The translations under genes were made by a program, and so were the position numbers. A stretch of DNA of 64,000 nucleotides, taken from contig CAVWSF010000005.1 in the NCBI GenBank assembly GCA_963757605.1, positions 310,001 through 374,000 on the forward strand. Reading direction: 5' to 3'. The first letter of the stretch is position 1. The number at the start of each line of letters is the position of its first letter. Source of the stretch: JAICJC01 sp963757605 (lineage in GTDB: Bacteria; Actinomycetota; Thermoleophilia; Gaiellales; JAICJC01). The notes under the pieces are model-generated. The model ran no database searches. It was not told the DNA's origin and saw nothing but the letters and a program-made list of their open reading frames with translations. Positions 24,089-31,667 of the stretch are shown here, in pieces.

Positions 24089-24700
24089 GTGGAGCACGAC
24101 GAGGGGAATCCGATCGCCGACGCCGAGGCACAGCTCTACCGGCGCATCCAGGAGCTCCGCGATCGGGCCCGTGCCGAGCGGCGGGCATCGGTGCCGTCGG
24201 CGCCGTCCGAGCATGGCCCCGGAACGCCGGACCTGCGCACGATCCTGAGCCGCGCCGAGAGCCACGTCGGCGAGCTGCGCCAGACGGCGGAATCGCTCCA
24301 GAAGACGCTGCCCGAGGCCGTCGAGCGCGCGATCGAGAAGGCGATGGACGACCACTCGACCCCGCGCCGGCTCGGCGAGCTGCGCGACCTCGTCCGGGCG
24401 CTCTCGGCCCAGATCGAGCAGGTGAACCGCGACCTCCTCGCCGAGCGGCTCGGCCGCGTCGAGGACCTCGAGCTCCTGGTCGACCTGCTCTCGACCGGCA
24501 TGGCCGCGCTGCGCCAGGACGTGGCGGACCTGGCCGGGTCGGTGGGCCAGGTCGGCGCCGGCGTCGACCGCGCGAACGCCAAGCTCGACCAGCCCGTGCA
24601 GGTCACCGTCGAGCGGGCCCAGCAGGCCGGCGTGCGCGACCTCTTCCGCCCCACCGAGGCGGAGCCGACCCCGGCGGGGTCGCGACCCGAAGCCAGCTGA
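24089..24700 (+). CDS. Coiled-coil hypothetical protein
   Basis: 203 residues with no membrane segment. From about 50 to 165 the sequence is almost entirely helical with heptad patterns (SRAESHVGELRQTAESLQK; ALSAQIEQVNRDLLAERL; LRQDVADLAGSVGQVGAGV), so a long coiled coil is expected; both ends are disordered. The family is not recognised. The GTG start is set by the TAGACT box. It is divergent from the FHA gene and precedes the aldolase, with no clear functional link. Confidence 0.7.
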   Translation: MEHDEGNPIADAEAQLYRRIQELRDRARAERRASVPSAPSEHGPGTPDLRTILSRAESHVGELRQTAESLQKTLPEAVERAIEKAMDDHSTPRRLGELRDLVRALSAQIEQVNRDLLAERLGRVEDLELLVDLLSTGMAALRQDVADLAGSVGQVGAGVDRANAKLDQPVQVTVERAQQAGVRDLFRPTEAEPTPAGSRPEAS

Positions 24701-24792
24701 CCGCCGCAGGCGTTTCGACCCGCCGCCTGCGCGGGCAGACCGGCACCCGCGGCTAGACTCGATCGCGGAGTCCACAAGGGGGTTCGGCGGCG

Positions 24793-25821
24793 ATGGCGAT
24801 GGTGTCGATGCGGCAGCTCCTCGACGAGGCGGCTGCGGGCGACTACGGCGTTGGCGCGTTCAACGTCAACAACATGGAGCAGATCCAGGCGATCATGGAG
24901 GCCGCGCGGGAGACGGCGTCGCCGGTCATCATCCAGGCGTCGCGCGGGCGCCCGCTCGTACACGAACGACCGCTTCCTCTTCCATCTGATGCAGGCCGCC
25001 GTGGAGCTCTACCCCGACATCCCGGTCGCCTCCACCAGGACCACGGCAACTCGCCGGAGACCTGCTTCTCGGCGATCGAGCTCGGCTTCACGAGCGTGAT
25101 GATGGACGGCTCGCTGCTCGCCGACGGCAAGACGCCGTCCGACTTCGACTACAACGTCGCGGTCACGCGGCGAGGTCGTCGAGCTACGCGCACACGCGCG
25201 GGGTCACGCGTCGAGGGCGAGCTCGGCACGCTGGGCGGGATCGAGGACGGCGCACGGCTCGGGCGAGGTGCACCTGACCGACCCGGACCAGGCGGTCGAG
25301 TTCGTCGAGCGCGACCGGGCATCGACGCGCTGGCCGTCGCGATCGGGACGAGTCACGGCGCGTACAAGTTCACGCAGCCGCCCGAGGGCGAGGTGCTCGC
25401 GATGGACCTGATCGAGGAGATCCACGAGCAGGCTGCCGGACGACGCACCTCGTCATGCACGGCTCCTCGTCGGTGCCGAAGGACGCTCGTCGACATGATC
25501 AACGCGTACGGCGGCGCAGATCCGCCCGACGTGGGGCGTGCCCGTCGACGAGATCCAGCTCGGCATCCGCCACGGCGTGCGCAAGATCAACGTCGACACC
25601 GACTCGCGACTCGCGATCACCGGCGCGATCCGCAAGGTCGTTCGCCGAGAGCGCCGGCCGAGTTCGACCCGCGCTCCTACCTTGAGCCGGCGCGGGCGGC
25701 GATGCAGAGCGGTCGATCGCCGAGCGGATGCACGCAGTTCGGCCAGGCGGGCCACGCGGGCGACTACGAGCCGCGGTCGCTGGCCGACATGCGCGACTTC
25801 TACGCCGGGGCGGCCGCGTAG
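24793..25821 (+). CDS. fba: Class II fructose-bisphosphate aldolase, riddled with indels
   Basis: Long stretches are unmistakably class II aldolase: DYGVGAFNVNNMEQIQAI, ETCFSAIELGFTSVMMDGSL, EGELGTLGGIEDG and DALAVAIGTSHGAYKFTQPP in the annotated frame, and ARSYTNDRFLFHLMQAAVEL, HLVMHGSS and DEIQLGIRHGVRKINVDTDS in other frames. Comparison of the frames requires about 16 single-base insertions and one deletion (24949, 25030, three near 25170-25210, three near 25231-25320, three near 25430-25490, 25515, two near 25650, three near 25705-25735). The net change is +15, so a stop-free 342-codon frame survives. The original enzyme cleaves fructose-1,6-bisphosphate and would have about 337 residues. 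The start may be 24793 or 24799. Confidence 0.8.
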   Translation: MAMVSMRQLLDEAAAGDYGVGAFNVNNMEQIQAIMEAARETASPVIIQASRGRPLVHERPLPLPSDAGRRGALPRHPGRLHQDHGNSPETCFSAIELGFTSVMMDGSLLADGKTPSDFDYNVAVTRRGRRATRTRAGSRVEGELGTLGGIEDGARLGRGAPDRPGPGGRVRRARPGIDALAVAIGTSHGAYKFTQPPEGEVLAMDLIEEIHEQAAGRRTSSCTAPRRCRRTLVDMINAYGGADPPDVGRARRRDPARHPPRRAQDQRRHRLATRDHRRDPQGRSPRAPAEFDPRSYLEPARAAMQSGRSPSGCTQFGQAGHAGDYEPRSLADMRDFYAGAAA

Positions 25822-26028
25822 ATGGGCGTCACGAAGGTCATCGAGGTGATCGGGAGCTCGCCGGCGTCGTCCGACGACGCCATCCGCGAGGCGGTGGCGG
25901 CGGCGTCCAGGTCGATCCGCGGCATCACGAACGTCGACGTGATCGAGCTGACCTGCGACGTCGAGCAGGGCGTCATCACGCGCTGGAACGCGCTCGTCAA
26001 GATCTCGTTCCCGGTCGAGCCGCGCTAG
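25822..26028 (+). CDS. Dodecin
   Basis: The 68-residue protein matches dodecins, 12-subunit hollow spheres that store flavins or CoA: KVIEVIGSSPASSDDAIREA, VDVIELTCDVEQGVITRW and VKISFPVE are family-typical. The length is normal. The ATG at 25822 follows the aldolase stop directly, so it is probably translated from the same mRNA. Unlike the aldolase it is undamaged, which shows that the indel region ends sharply. Confidence 0.88.
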   Translation: MGVTKVIEVIGSSPASSDDAIREAVAAASRSIRGITNVDVIELTCDVEQGVITRWNALVKISFPVEPR

Positions 26029-26052
26029 ATCGTCGATTCCGAATCTGGCGGG

Positions 26053-26199
26053 ATGGCCTGGGCGGCGAGAACCGAGCAGCGCAAGGACGCAGGGAGGGTC
26101 AATATCGGGAATATTGACCCGACCGAGGACGCGGCGATCCGAAGGTTCGCAGCCGCAGCGCCGCCACGTTCGCCGCTCCAGCGCGTTGAGCGTCCAGGC
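26053..26199 (+). ncRNA. Structured RNA-like element, copy 2 (HEARO/omega-RNA-like)
   Basis: About 147 nt between dodecin and a small membrane protein. Bases 26057-26097 are identical to 10432-10472, followed by a hairpin at 26098-26118 (8-bp stem). The first two pairs of this stem are G-C and T-A where copy 1 has C-G and C-G, so pairing is kept despite sequence change. The blocks CCGACCGAGGACGC, TTCGCAGCCGCAGC and CGTCCAGGC are shared; the segment between the last two differs. Flanks show only a loose inverted repeat (AGATCGTCGAT at 26027-26037 against GATCAATCATCT). No associated nuclease gene is near. Confidence 0.5.
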
Positions 26200-26316
26200 T
26201 CGCGGGAGTTGTCGATCAATCATCTAGATCCGTAATTCTGGGAAGCGCGGATCGGGCCGCTCACCGATGCGGCCGGGGCGCCGGACACCGCAGAATTGCA
26301 GCGAAAAGGAGGGGCC

Positions 26317-26580
26317 ATGAGCACTCCGCAGCTTGCGATACCGGCACCGCGCCGGATGGTGTGGGCGTACTGGAAGCCGTTCTGGGCGGCGGTTGCGATC
26401 CTCGGCATGTGGGTCGCCGTCCTGATCGATGCGGTCTGGGGCACCGACATCGTCGCGACGAGCAACACCGGCGACACGACGTCGTTCCCGGCCGCGATCC
26501 CGATCGCCTTCTTCGTGAGCATCGCGACCGTCTTCGTCGCGCGCTACGGCTTCCGCGCGGACGGCGAGAAGCCCGAGTAG
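26317..26580 (+). CDS. Small two-span membrane protein
   Basis: 87 residues with two hydrophobic helices (about 23-42, FWAAVAILGMWVAVLIDAVW, and 59-78, FPAAIPIAFFVSIATVFVA) and short polar ends. The strong AAAAGGAGGGG ribosome site fixes the ATG at 26317. No family is recognised; the layout suggests a membrane accessory protein. It lies just downstream of the second structured element and ends 7 bases before the convergent MBL-like gene. Confidence 0.75.
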   Translation: MSTPQLAIPAPRRMVWAYWKPFWAAVAILGMWVAVLIDAVWGTDIVATSNTGDTTSFPAAIPIAFFVSIATVFVARYGFRADGEKPE

Positions 26581-26587
26581 GCCGCCG

Positions 26588-27151
26588 TCACTCGACCCAG
26601 GGCGGCAGTTCGAGCGCCCGCTCGAACGCCGCCCGGTCGTGCACGGGCTCGCCGTGCGAGAGGATCACGTGCTCGAACGGCAGATCGAGCATGGCCCGTA
26701 GCGCGGGCAGGACGCGCTCCTCATGCCAGGGCGTCCCCCACACCAGCAGCGTGCCCCCGCGCTCGGTGAGGGCGTCGGCGAACACGATCGTCCGCTGCTC
26801 CGGAAGCCAGATCGGCGTCTCGTTTCGGCCGCGGCCGTCGTAGAGCGCCACGAGCCCGCCGGGCAGCTCGCTGCCGTAGCGCTCGACGATCGCATCGACG
26901 CTGCGGACGTGGTCGGGCTTCGCGACGACGGCCACGGTCGGAGGCCGAGCGTCGAGCCGGGCCCACACCTCGTCCGCGCCCTCGGCGGTGATCAGCGCGT
27001 CGAGCACGACCACCTCGCCACGGGTCTCGACGCACGTCGAGGTGACGGGCGGCTCCCAGCCGGCGTCCGCCGCCCAGTCGGGATGGCCGGCCCGCCAAAT
27101 CCACAGGCCGGGCACGACGTCGCGGATCTCGATCGCCATGGCGGACATCAT
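26588..27151 (-). CDS. MBL-fold-like protein lacking the HxHxDH site
   Basis: About 187 residues with the strand order of a metallo-beta-lactamase fold: GLWIWRAGHPDW, a hydrophobic strand VVVLDALIT, then VVAKPDHVRSVDAIVERYG where the HxHxDH metal motif should be, and ILSHGEPV at the C-terminus. Only the Asp-His of the motif remains, so metal-dependent hydrolysis is doubtful. The start at 27151 is chosen for the GGAGG ten bases upstream; 27148 and 27139 are alternatives. The role is unknown. Confidence 0.65.
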   Translation of the reverse strand: MMSAMAIEIRDVVPGLWIWRAGHPDWAADAGWEPPVTSTCVETRGEVVVLDALITAEGADEVWARLDARPPTVAVVAKPDHVRSVDAIVERYGSELPGGLVALYDGRGRNETPIWLPEQRTIVFADALTERGGTLLVWGTPWHEERVLPALRAMLDLPFEHVILSHGEPVHDRAAFERALELPPWVE

Positions 27152-27231
27152 GCCACCCGGTCCTCCCACCGGCCGAGGGTGAAACATCGGCATCAGGCAC
27201 GGGTGTTTCAGCGCAGGTGCACCCGCGTCGT

Positions 27232-27393
27232 TCAGTGGTTCGTTCGAGAGCACGTGACGCGCGGCGACGATGATGACGACGCCGACGGCCAGGCCACCAG
27301 CGCGCCGGCCCAACGACTCCAGCCGGCGTAGCCGAGGCCAACGCCGACGAGCAGCGCGGCGGCAAGACTCGCGACGACCGCGTCGCCGATCAC
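27232..27393 (-). CDS. Possible small hydrophobic protein (53 aa), weak call
   Basis: A GTG-initiated frame whose first 35 residues look like a membrane hairpin (AVVASLAAALLVGVGLGYAG, SRWAGALVAW). The last third is serine-rich and not protein-like; the neighbouring frame continues more naturally (AVGVVIIVAARHVLSN), so one indel may separate two halves of a two-span protein. It lies in the 330-base gap between the MBL-like and methyltransferase genes, which otherwise shows no gene. Confidence 0.3.
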   Translation of the reverse strand: MIGDAVVASLAAALLVGVGLGYAGWSRWAGALVAWPSASSSSSPRVTCSRTNH

Positions 27394-27423
27394 ACGCCCA
27401 GCATCGCCGGTACGATGGCCTCG

Positions 27424-27471
27424 ATGAGGCTCGAGCCCCTCTACCGGGAGCCACCGGGCGACGGCTCGTAG
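27424..27471 (+). CDS. 15-codon leader ORF before the methyltransferase
   Basis: The ATG at 27424 follows a TACGAT box (27411-27416) by seven bases, so it would be the first codon of a near-leaderless mRNA. It encodes MRLEPLYREPPGDGS and stops four bases before the methyltransferase ATG, which has no ribosome site of its own. Termination-reinitiation coupling is a reasonable guess; the peptide itself may have no function. Confidence 0.35.
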   Translation: MRLEPLYREPPGDGS

Positions 27472-27475
27472 CGCA

Positions 27476-28204
27476 ATGGCGGATCCGTACTACGGGCGCG
27501 ACCTGGCGCTGATCCACCACCGCGGATTCGGCTTCCACGCCGACGCCTGCGCGCCGGGCCTCCTCCGCCTGCTCGAGCCGGTGCGCGATCGCGGCGGGCT
27601 CGTGCTCGAGCTCGGGTGCGGGAGCGGCCTTCTCACGCAATATCTGATCGACGCCGGCCACCGGGTGATCGCGACCGACGCGTCACCCGCGATGCTCGAC
27701 CTTGCCCGGGAGACGGCGCCGGGTGCCGACGTGCGGCTCGTCGTGCTCCCCGACGACCCGCTCCCGGACGCCGACGCGGTCGTGGGAGTCGGACACGTCC
27801 TCAACTACCTACCCGACGCCGCGGCGATCGACCGGGGGCTCATCGCCGCCGCCCGGGCCGTGCGGCCGGGAGGCGTGTTGGCGATCGACCTATGCGATCT
27901 CGAATGGGCGCGGACACGCGCGGGCGAGCGCCCGATCGGCTGGGTCGGCGACGACTGGGCGCTCGTCACCGAGTTCTCGATCCCGGCTCCGGACCGCTTC
28001 GTCCGCCAGATGGCGACGTTCGTGCGCCAGGAGGACGGCTCGTGGCGCCGGGGGGACGAGCGCCACGAGAACGTCCTCGTCGACACGGCGCGGGTGCCGG
28101 AGCTGCTCGCGCAGGCCGGAATCGAGGCGACCGTGCAGCCGTCGTTCGGCGGCGAGGAGCTTCCGGCCGGGCTTGTCGCGATCGTCGGCCGCCGGACGGC
28201 GTAG
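27476..28204 (+). CDS. Class I SAM-dependent methyltransferase
   Basis: 242 residues of the Rossmann methyltransferase fold. Motif I is VLELGCGSGLLTQYL (SAM binding), motif II ends at VIATDASPAMLDLA, motif III region VVGVGHVLNYLPD, and VRPGGVLAIDLCDLEW is motif post-III. The C-terminal half (WVGDDWALVTEFSIP) resembles small-molecule methyltransferases. The substrate is unknown. It stands alone, preceded by the 15-codon leader ORF. Confidence 0.85.
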   Translation: MADPYYGRDLALIHHRGFGFHADACAPGLLRLLEPVRDRGGLVLELGCGSGLLTQYLIDAGHRVIATDASPAMLDLARETAPGADVRLVVLPDDPLPDADAVVGVGHVLNYLPDAAAIDRGLIAAARAVRPGGVLAIDLCDLEWARTRAGERPIGWVGDDWALVTEFSIPAPDRFVRQMATFVRQEDGSWRRGDERHENVLVDTARVPELLAQAGIEATVQPSFGGEELPAGLVAIVGRRTA

Positions 28205-28225
28205 GGATCAGCCGCGCCGCTGCGC

Positions 28226-28435
28226 CTACTTCCCCCCTCCCGACGCCTGCTCCAGCGCCGACTTGATCGCGCCCGTGATGATCGAGCCGATGCCGTGGTC
28301 CTTGCCGAGCACGGAGCCGACGGCGAGCAGGAGGACGCCGATGGCCATGGCCAGGCCGACGTATTCGACGGTGCCCTGGCCGTCCTCGGCGCGCAGGGCG
28401 GCGGTGTGGATGCGGGCGGCGATGCTGCGGGTCAT
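28226..28435 (-). CDS. Flp-type (type IVb) prepilin
   Basis: 69 residues: a polar leader of 19 residues ending in Gly (RAEDG), then QGTVEYVGLAMAIGVLLLAV with the pilin Glu at +5 and the hydrophobic helix, followed by a short Gly/Lys-rich tail. AGGAGG precedes the ATG at 28435. Pilin subunits like this are processed by a TadV/CpaA prepilin peptidase, for which no gene is in the window. It is one of three scattered pilin genes. Confidence 0.85.
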   Translation of the reverse strand: MTRSIAARIHTAALRAEDGQGTVEYVGLAMAIGVLLLAVGSVLGKDHGIGSIITGAIKSALEQASGGGK

Positions 28436-28546
28436 TGAGCCTCCTCAGGCGGTTGGGGTACCCATCCAGCCTCCCGCCGGTCGCCGTCACGGGACAAGGC
28501 GCGGACCGTGCCGGGCCAGCACGGCGTCCGTCACGCCGGCCGTGAC

Positions 28547-28552
28547 TACACT
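28547..28552 (+). promoter_or_regulatory. Putative -10 box TACACT of a leaderless promoter
   Basis: TACACT, six bases (GGCCCC), then the ATG at 28559. The exact spacing selects this ATG over the longer open frame upstream. Confidence 0.55.
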
Positions 28553-28558
28553 GGCCCC

Positions 28559-30214
28559 ATGCCGACCGCCGCAGAGCTCTTCGTCCGCTGCCTGGAGAAC
28601 GAGGGCGTGCAGTACGTCTTCGGGATCCCCGGCGAGGAGACGCTCGACCTGAACGATGCGATCGACTGCTCCGAGACGGTCAGCTTCGTGCCGGTCAGGC
28701 ACGAGCAGGGTGCGGCGTTCATGGCCGACGCCTACGGACGCCTGACCGGACGCGCGGGCGTCTGCCTCGGCACGCTCGGGCCGGGCGCGACCAACCTCGT
28801 CACCGGCCTCGCCGACGCCTTCCTCGACCGCGCCCCGGTCGTCGCGCTGACCGGCCAGACGGACCTCTCCGAGATGCACAAGGAGAGCCACCAGTACATC
28901 GACATCGTCCGCATGATGAAGCCGGTGACGAAGTGGAACGCGCGCGTCCACGACCCCGAGATCATCCCGGAGGCCGTGCGGAAGGCCTTCGCCGTCGCCG
29001 AGCGCGAGAAGCCGGGCGCGACGCACCTCGAGCTGCCCGACGACGTGATGGAGGCCGAGGTCGCCGGGACGCCCGTGCCACGCCGGCCCTCGCCGCTCGT
29101 CGAGCCGCTGGCCGCCGAGCTCCACCGAGCCGCCGAGCTCCTCCAGTCGTGTGAACGGCCTGTCGTCCTGGCCGGGAACGGGGTCGTCCGCCAGCAGGCC
29201 GCACCGGCGCTCAGACGCTTCTGTGAGCAGACCGGCCTCAACGTGATCACCACGTTCATGGGCAAGGGCGTGACCGACGCCGACGACCCGCACACCCTCT
29301 TCACCGCCGGCCTGCGCGCGCAGGACTACCCGAAGGGCTTCATGGGCAAGGCCGACCTCGTGGTGTGCGTGGGCTACGACCTGGTCGAGTGGGCGCCGGC
29401 CAACTGGAACCCGCGCGCCGACCGCAAGATCATCTGCATCGACACAGTCGCCGCGGAGATCGACGAGCACTACGTGCCCGACGTGGAGCTGACCGGCGGG
29501 ATCGGCACGATCCTCACCCACCTCGGCAACCTCGTCTCGGCGAAGCCGCCCGCGCGGCTGGCCGCGCCGCCCTACCGCGAGCTCTTCCAGCTCGCGCTCG
29601 AGCAGGGCTCCGACGACAGCTTCCCGGTGAAGCCACAGCGGGTGCTGCGCGACCTGCGCGAGATCATGGCGCCCGACGACGTCCTCATCTCGGACGTCGG
29701 CGCGCACAAGCTGTGGATCTCGCGGCTCTGGCCCGCCCACCAGCCGAACACCGTCCTCATCTCGAACGGCGCCGCGGCCATGGGCTTCGCGGTGCCCGCG
29801 GCGGTCGCGGCGAAGCTCGTGCTCCCGAAGGAGCGCCACGTCGTCACGATCTCGGGCGACGGCGGCTTCCTGATGAACGTCCAGGAGCTCGAGACGGCCA
29901 AGCGGCTCGGCCTCGCGATCGTGAACCTGGTGTGGACCGACAGCGCCTTCGGCGTGATCGAGCTGCACCAGATGCGCAAGTTCGGGCGGCTGGCGGGTAC
30001 CAAGTTCACGAACCCCGATCTGGTGGCGCTGGCGGAGTCGTTCGGCATCGCCGGGCTTCGGGTCGAGTCGGCCGACGACCTCGTCCCGACCCTCAGGCGG
30101 GCGTTCGAGCTCGACACGTCCTGCGTCGTCGAGATCCCCATCGACTATCGAGAGAACGTGCGGTTCTCCGAGCGCATCGGAGACATCCGCAAGGTTGAGG
30201 AAGGAGTGGCCTAG
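28559..30214 (+). CDS. Acetolactate-synthase-like ThDP enzyme
   Basis: 551 residues with the three-domain plan of ThDP enzymes: N-terminal PYR domain (catalytic Glu in VPVRHEQGAAFMADAYGR), central domain (about 190-330) and PP domain with the ThDP motif beginning GDGGFLMNVQELETA and ending WTDSAFG. It is closest to catabolic acetolactate synthases (AlsS), which condense two pyruvates. No small regulatory subunit follows; instead an aldehyde dehydrogenase starts two bases later, so another 2-oxoacid or aldehyde substrate is possible. TACACT at -10 suggests a leaderless mRNA. Confidence 0.82.
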   Translation: MPTAAELFVRCLENEGVQYVFGIPGEETLDLNDAIDCSETVSFVPVRHEQGAAFMADAYGRLTGRAGVCLGTLGPGATNLVTGLADAFLDRAPVVALTGQTDLSEMHKESHQYIDIVRMMKPVTKWNARVHDPEIIPEAVRKAFAVAEREKPGATHLELPDDVMEAEVAGTPVPRRPSPLVEPLAAELHRAAELLQSCERPVVLAGNGVVRQQAAPALRRFCEQTGLNVITTFMGKGVTDADDPHTLFTAGLRAQDYPKGFMGKADLVVCVGYDLVEWAPANWNPRADRKIICIDTVAAEIDEHYVPDVELTGGIGTILTHLGNLVSAKPPARLAAPPYRELFQLALEQGSDDSFPVKPQRVLRDLREIMAPDDVLISDVGAHKLWISRLWPAHQPNTVLISNGAAAMGFAVPAAVAAKLVLPKERHVVTISGDGGFLMNVQELETAKRLGLAIVNLVWTDSAFGVIELHQMRKFGRLAGTKFTNPDLVALAESFGIAGLRVESADDLVPTLRRAFELDTSCVVEIPIDYRENVRFSERIGDIRKVEEGVA

Positions 30215-30216
30215 AC

Positions 30217-31650
30217 ATGGCGACGACGACGGAGCCAGTTCGCAAGATCCTGGTCGGCGGCGAGTGGTACGAGACGGGCGAGACGCTCGACGTGACCTCG
30301 CCGTTCGACGGCAGCGTGGTTGCGCCCGTGGCCTACGGCGGCCGCGCCGACGCCGAGCGCGCGGTCGACGCCGCCGCGAAGGCGATGGAGACGCCGCTGC
30401 CCGCGCACGAGCGGGCGGCGATCCTCGACCGGGTCGCCGGGCTTCTGCGCGAGCGGCGCGAGGAGCTCGCGCGGACGATCTCGCAGGAGGCGGGAAAGCC
30501 GATCGCGACCGCCCAGGTCGAGGCCGACCGGGCCGTCCAGACGATCATCTTCTCGGCGCACGAAGCCCGCGGCCTGGGCGGCGAGCTGATCGGCATGGAC
30601 GCGCATCCGGCGGGCGTGAACCATGCCGGCATGGTCGTGCGGCGGCCGATCGGGATCGTCGGGGCGATCTCGCCGTTCAACTTCCCGCTGAACCTGGTGG
30701 CCCACAAGGTCGGCCCCGCGTTCGCGGCGGGCTGCGCGTGCGTGCTGAAGCCCGCGACGGCGACGCCGCTCTCGGCGCTCCTCCTCGCCCAGGCGTTCGC
30801 CGATGCCGGCCAGCCCGCCGGATGGCTGAACGTGATCGTCGGCAAGTCGAGCGAGATCGGCGACGTCCTGATCGACGACCCCCGCGTCAAGCTGATCACG
30901 TTCACGGGCTCGTCGGACGTCGGCTGGAAGCTGCGCGCCCGGGCCGCCCGCAAGAAGGTGAACCTCGAGCTCGGGAACTCCACGCCGCTCATCGTCATGG
31001 CCGACGCCGACATGGAGAAGGCGGCGACGGCGGTCGCGGCCAACGGCTACGCGTTCGCCGGCCAGAGCTGCATCTCGATCCAGCGCGTCTACGTCGAGGA
31101 CGCCGCCTACGACCGCTTCGTCGAGGCCCTCCAGCCCAAGGTGCAGGCGCTCGTCACCGGCGACCCGCTCGACTCCGGCACCCAGGTGGGGCCCGTGATC
31201 GACGACGAGAACCGCGACCGCATCCTGGCGTGGGTGAAGGAGGCCGTCGAGGGGGGCGCGAAGCTCCTTGCCGGCGGCGAGCCCGACGAGCACGGCCTCA
31301 TCCGCCCCACCCTGCTCGGCGACGTCGACCTCGACATGCAGGTCGCCTGCCGCGAGGTGTTCGGGCCGGTCGTGACGCTGGCCCGCGTCTCCGACGTCAA
31401 CGAGGCGGTCGAGAAGGCCAACGGCACCGAGTACGGGCTCCAGGCCGGCATCTTCACGCAGGACATCTCCCGCGCGATGTGGGCGGCGCAGGCGCTCGAC
31501 TTCGGCGGCGTCACGGTCAACGAGGCGCCGACGTGGCGGGCCGACCACATGCCCTACGGCGGCGTCAAGGAGTCCGGCAACACGCGCGAGGGGCCGAAGT
31601 ACGCCGTCCAGGAGATGACCGAGCCGAGGCTGGTGGTGATCGGCTACTGA
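30217..31650 (+). CDS. Aldehyde dehydrogenase (lactaldehyde/succinate-semialdehyde type)
   Basis: 477 residues. Motifs: SPFNFPLNLVAHKVGPA, FTGSSDVGW, the Glu in NLELGNSTP, nucleophilic Cys in AGQSCISIQR, and YGGVKESGN near the C-terminus. The sequence GRADAERAVDAAAKAMETP resembles the lactaldehyde and glyceraldehyde-3-phosphate non-phosphorylating group; exact substrate unknown. The ATG at 30217 is two bases after the upstream stop with AGGAAGGAG before it, so it is co-translated with the ThDP enzyme and the pair likely acts in one pathway. Confidence 0.9.
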   Translation: MATTTEPVRKILVGGEWYETGETLDVTSPFDGSVVAPVAYGGRADAERAVDAAAKAMETPLPAHERAAILDRVAGLLRERREELARTISQEAGKPIATAQVEADRAVQTIIFSAHEARGLGGELIGMDAHPAGVNHAGMVVRRPIGIVGAISPFNFPLNLVAHKVGPAFAAGCACVLKPATATPLSALLLAQAFADAGQPAGWLNVIVGKSSEIGDVLIDDPRVKLITFTGSSDVGWKLRARAARKKVNLELGNSTPLIVMADADMEKAATAVAANGYAFAGQSCISIQRVYVEDAAYDRFVEALQPKVQALVTGDPLDSGTQVGPVIDDENRDRILAWVKEAVEGGAKLLAGGEPDEHGLIRPTLLGDVDLDMQVACREVFGPVVTLARVSDVNEAVEKANGTEYGLQAGIFTQDISRAMWAAQALDFGGVTVNEAPTWRADHMPYGGVKESGNTREGPKYAVQEMTEPRLVVIGY

Positions 31651-31667
31651 CGGTCGTCGACGAGCAC

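Noticed and set aside
24793..25821. Programmed frameshifting in the aldolase gene
   Set aside because: Far too many shift sites, spread over the gene without slippery heptamers or stimulatory structures; sequence error or decay explains it better.
26027..26229. Second element interpreted as a full transposon with terminal repeats
   Set aside because: The flanking repeats at copy 2 are short and imperfect, there is no target-site duplication and no transposase.
28487..29968. 493-codon minus-strand frame opposite the ThDP enzyme
   Set aside because: Antisense shadow with Arg/His/Glu bias and no domains; the plus strand has an intact 551-residue enzyme.
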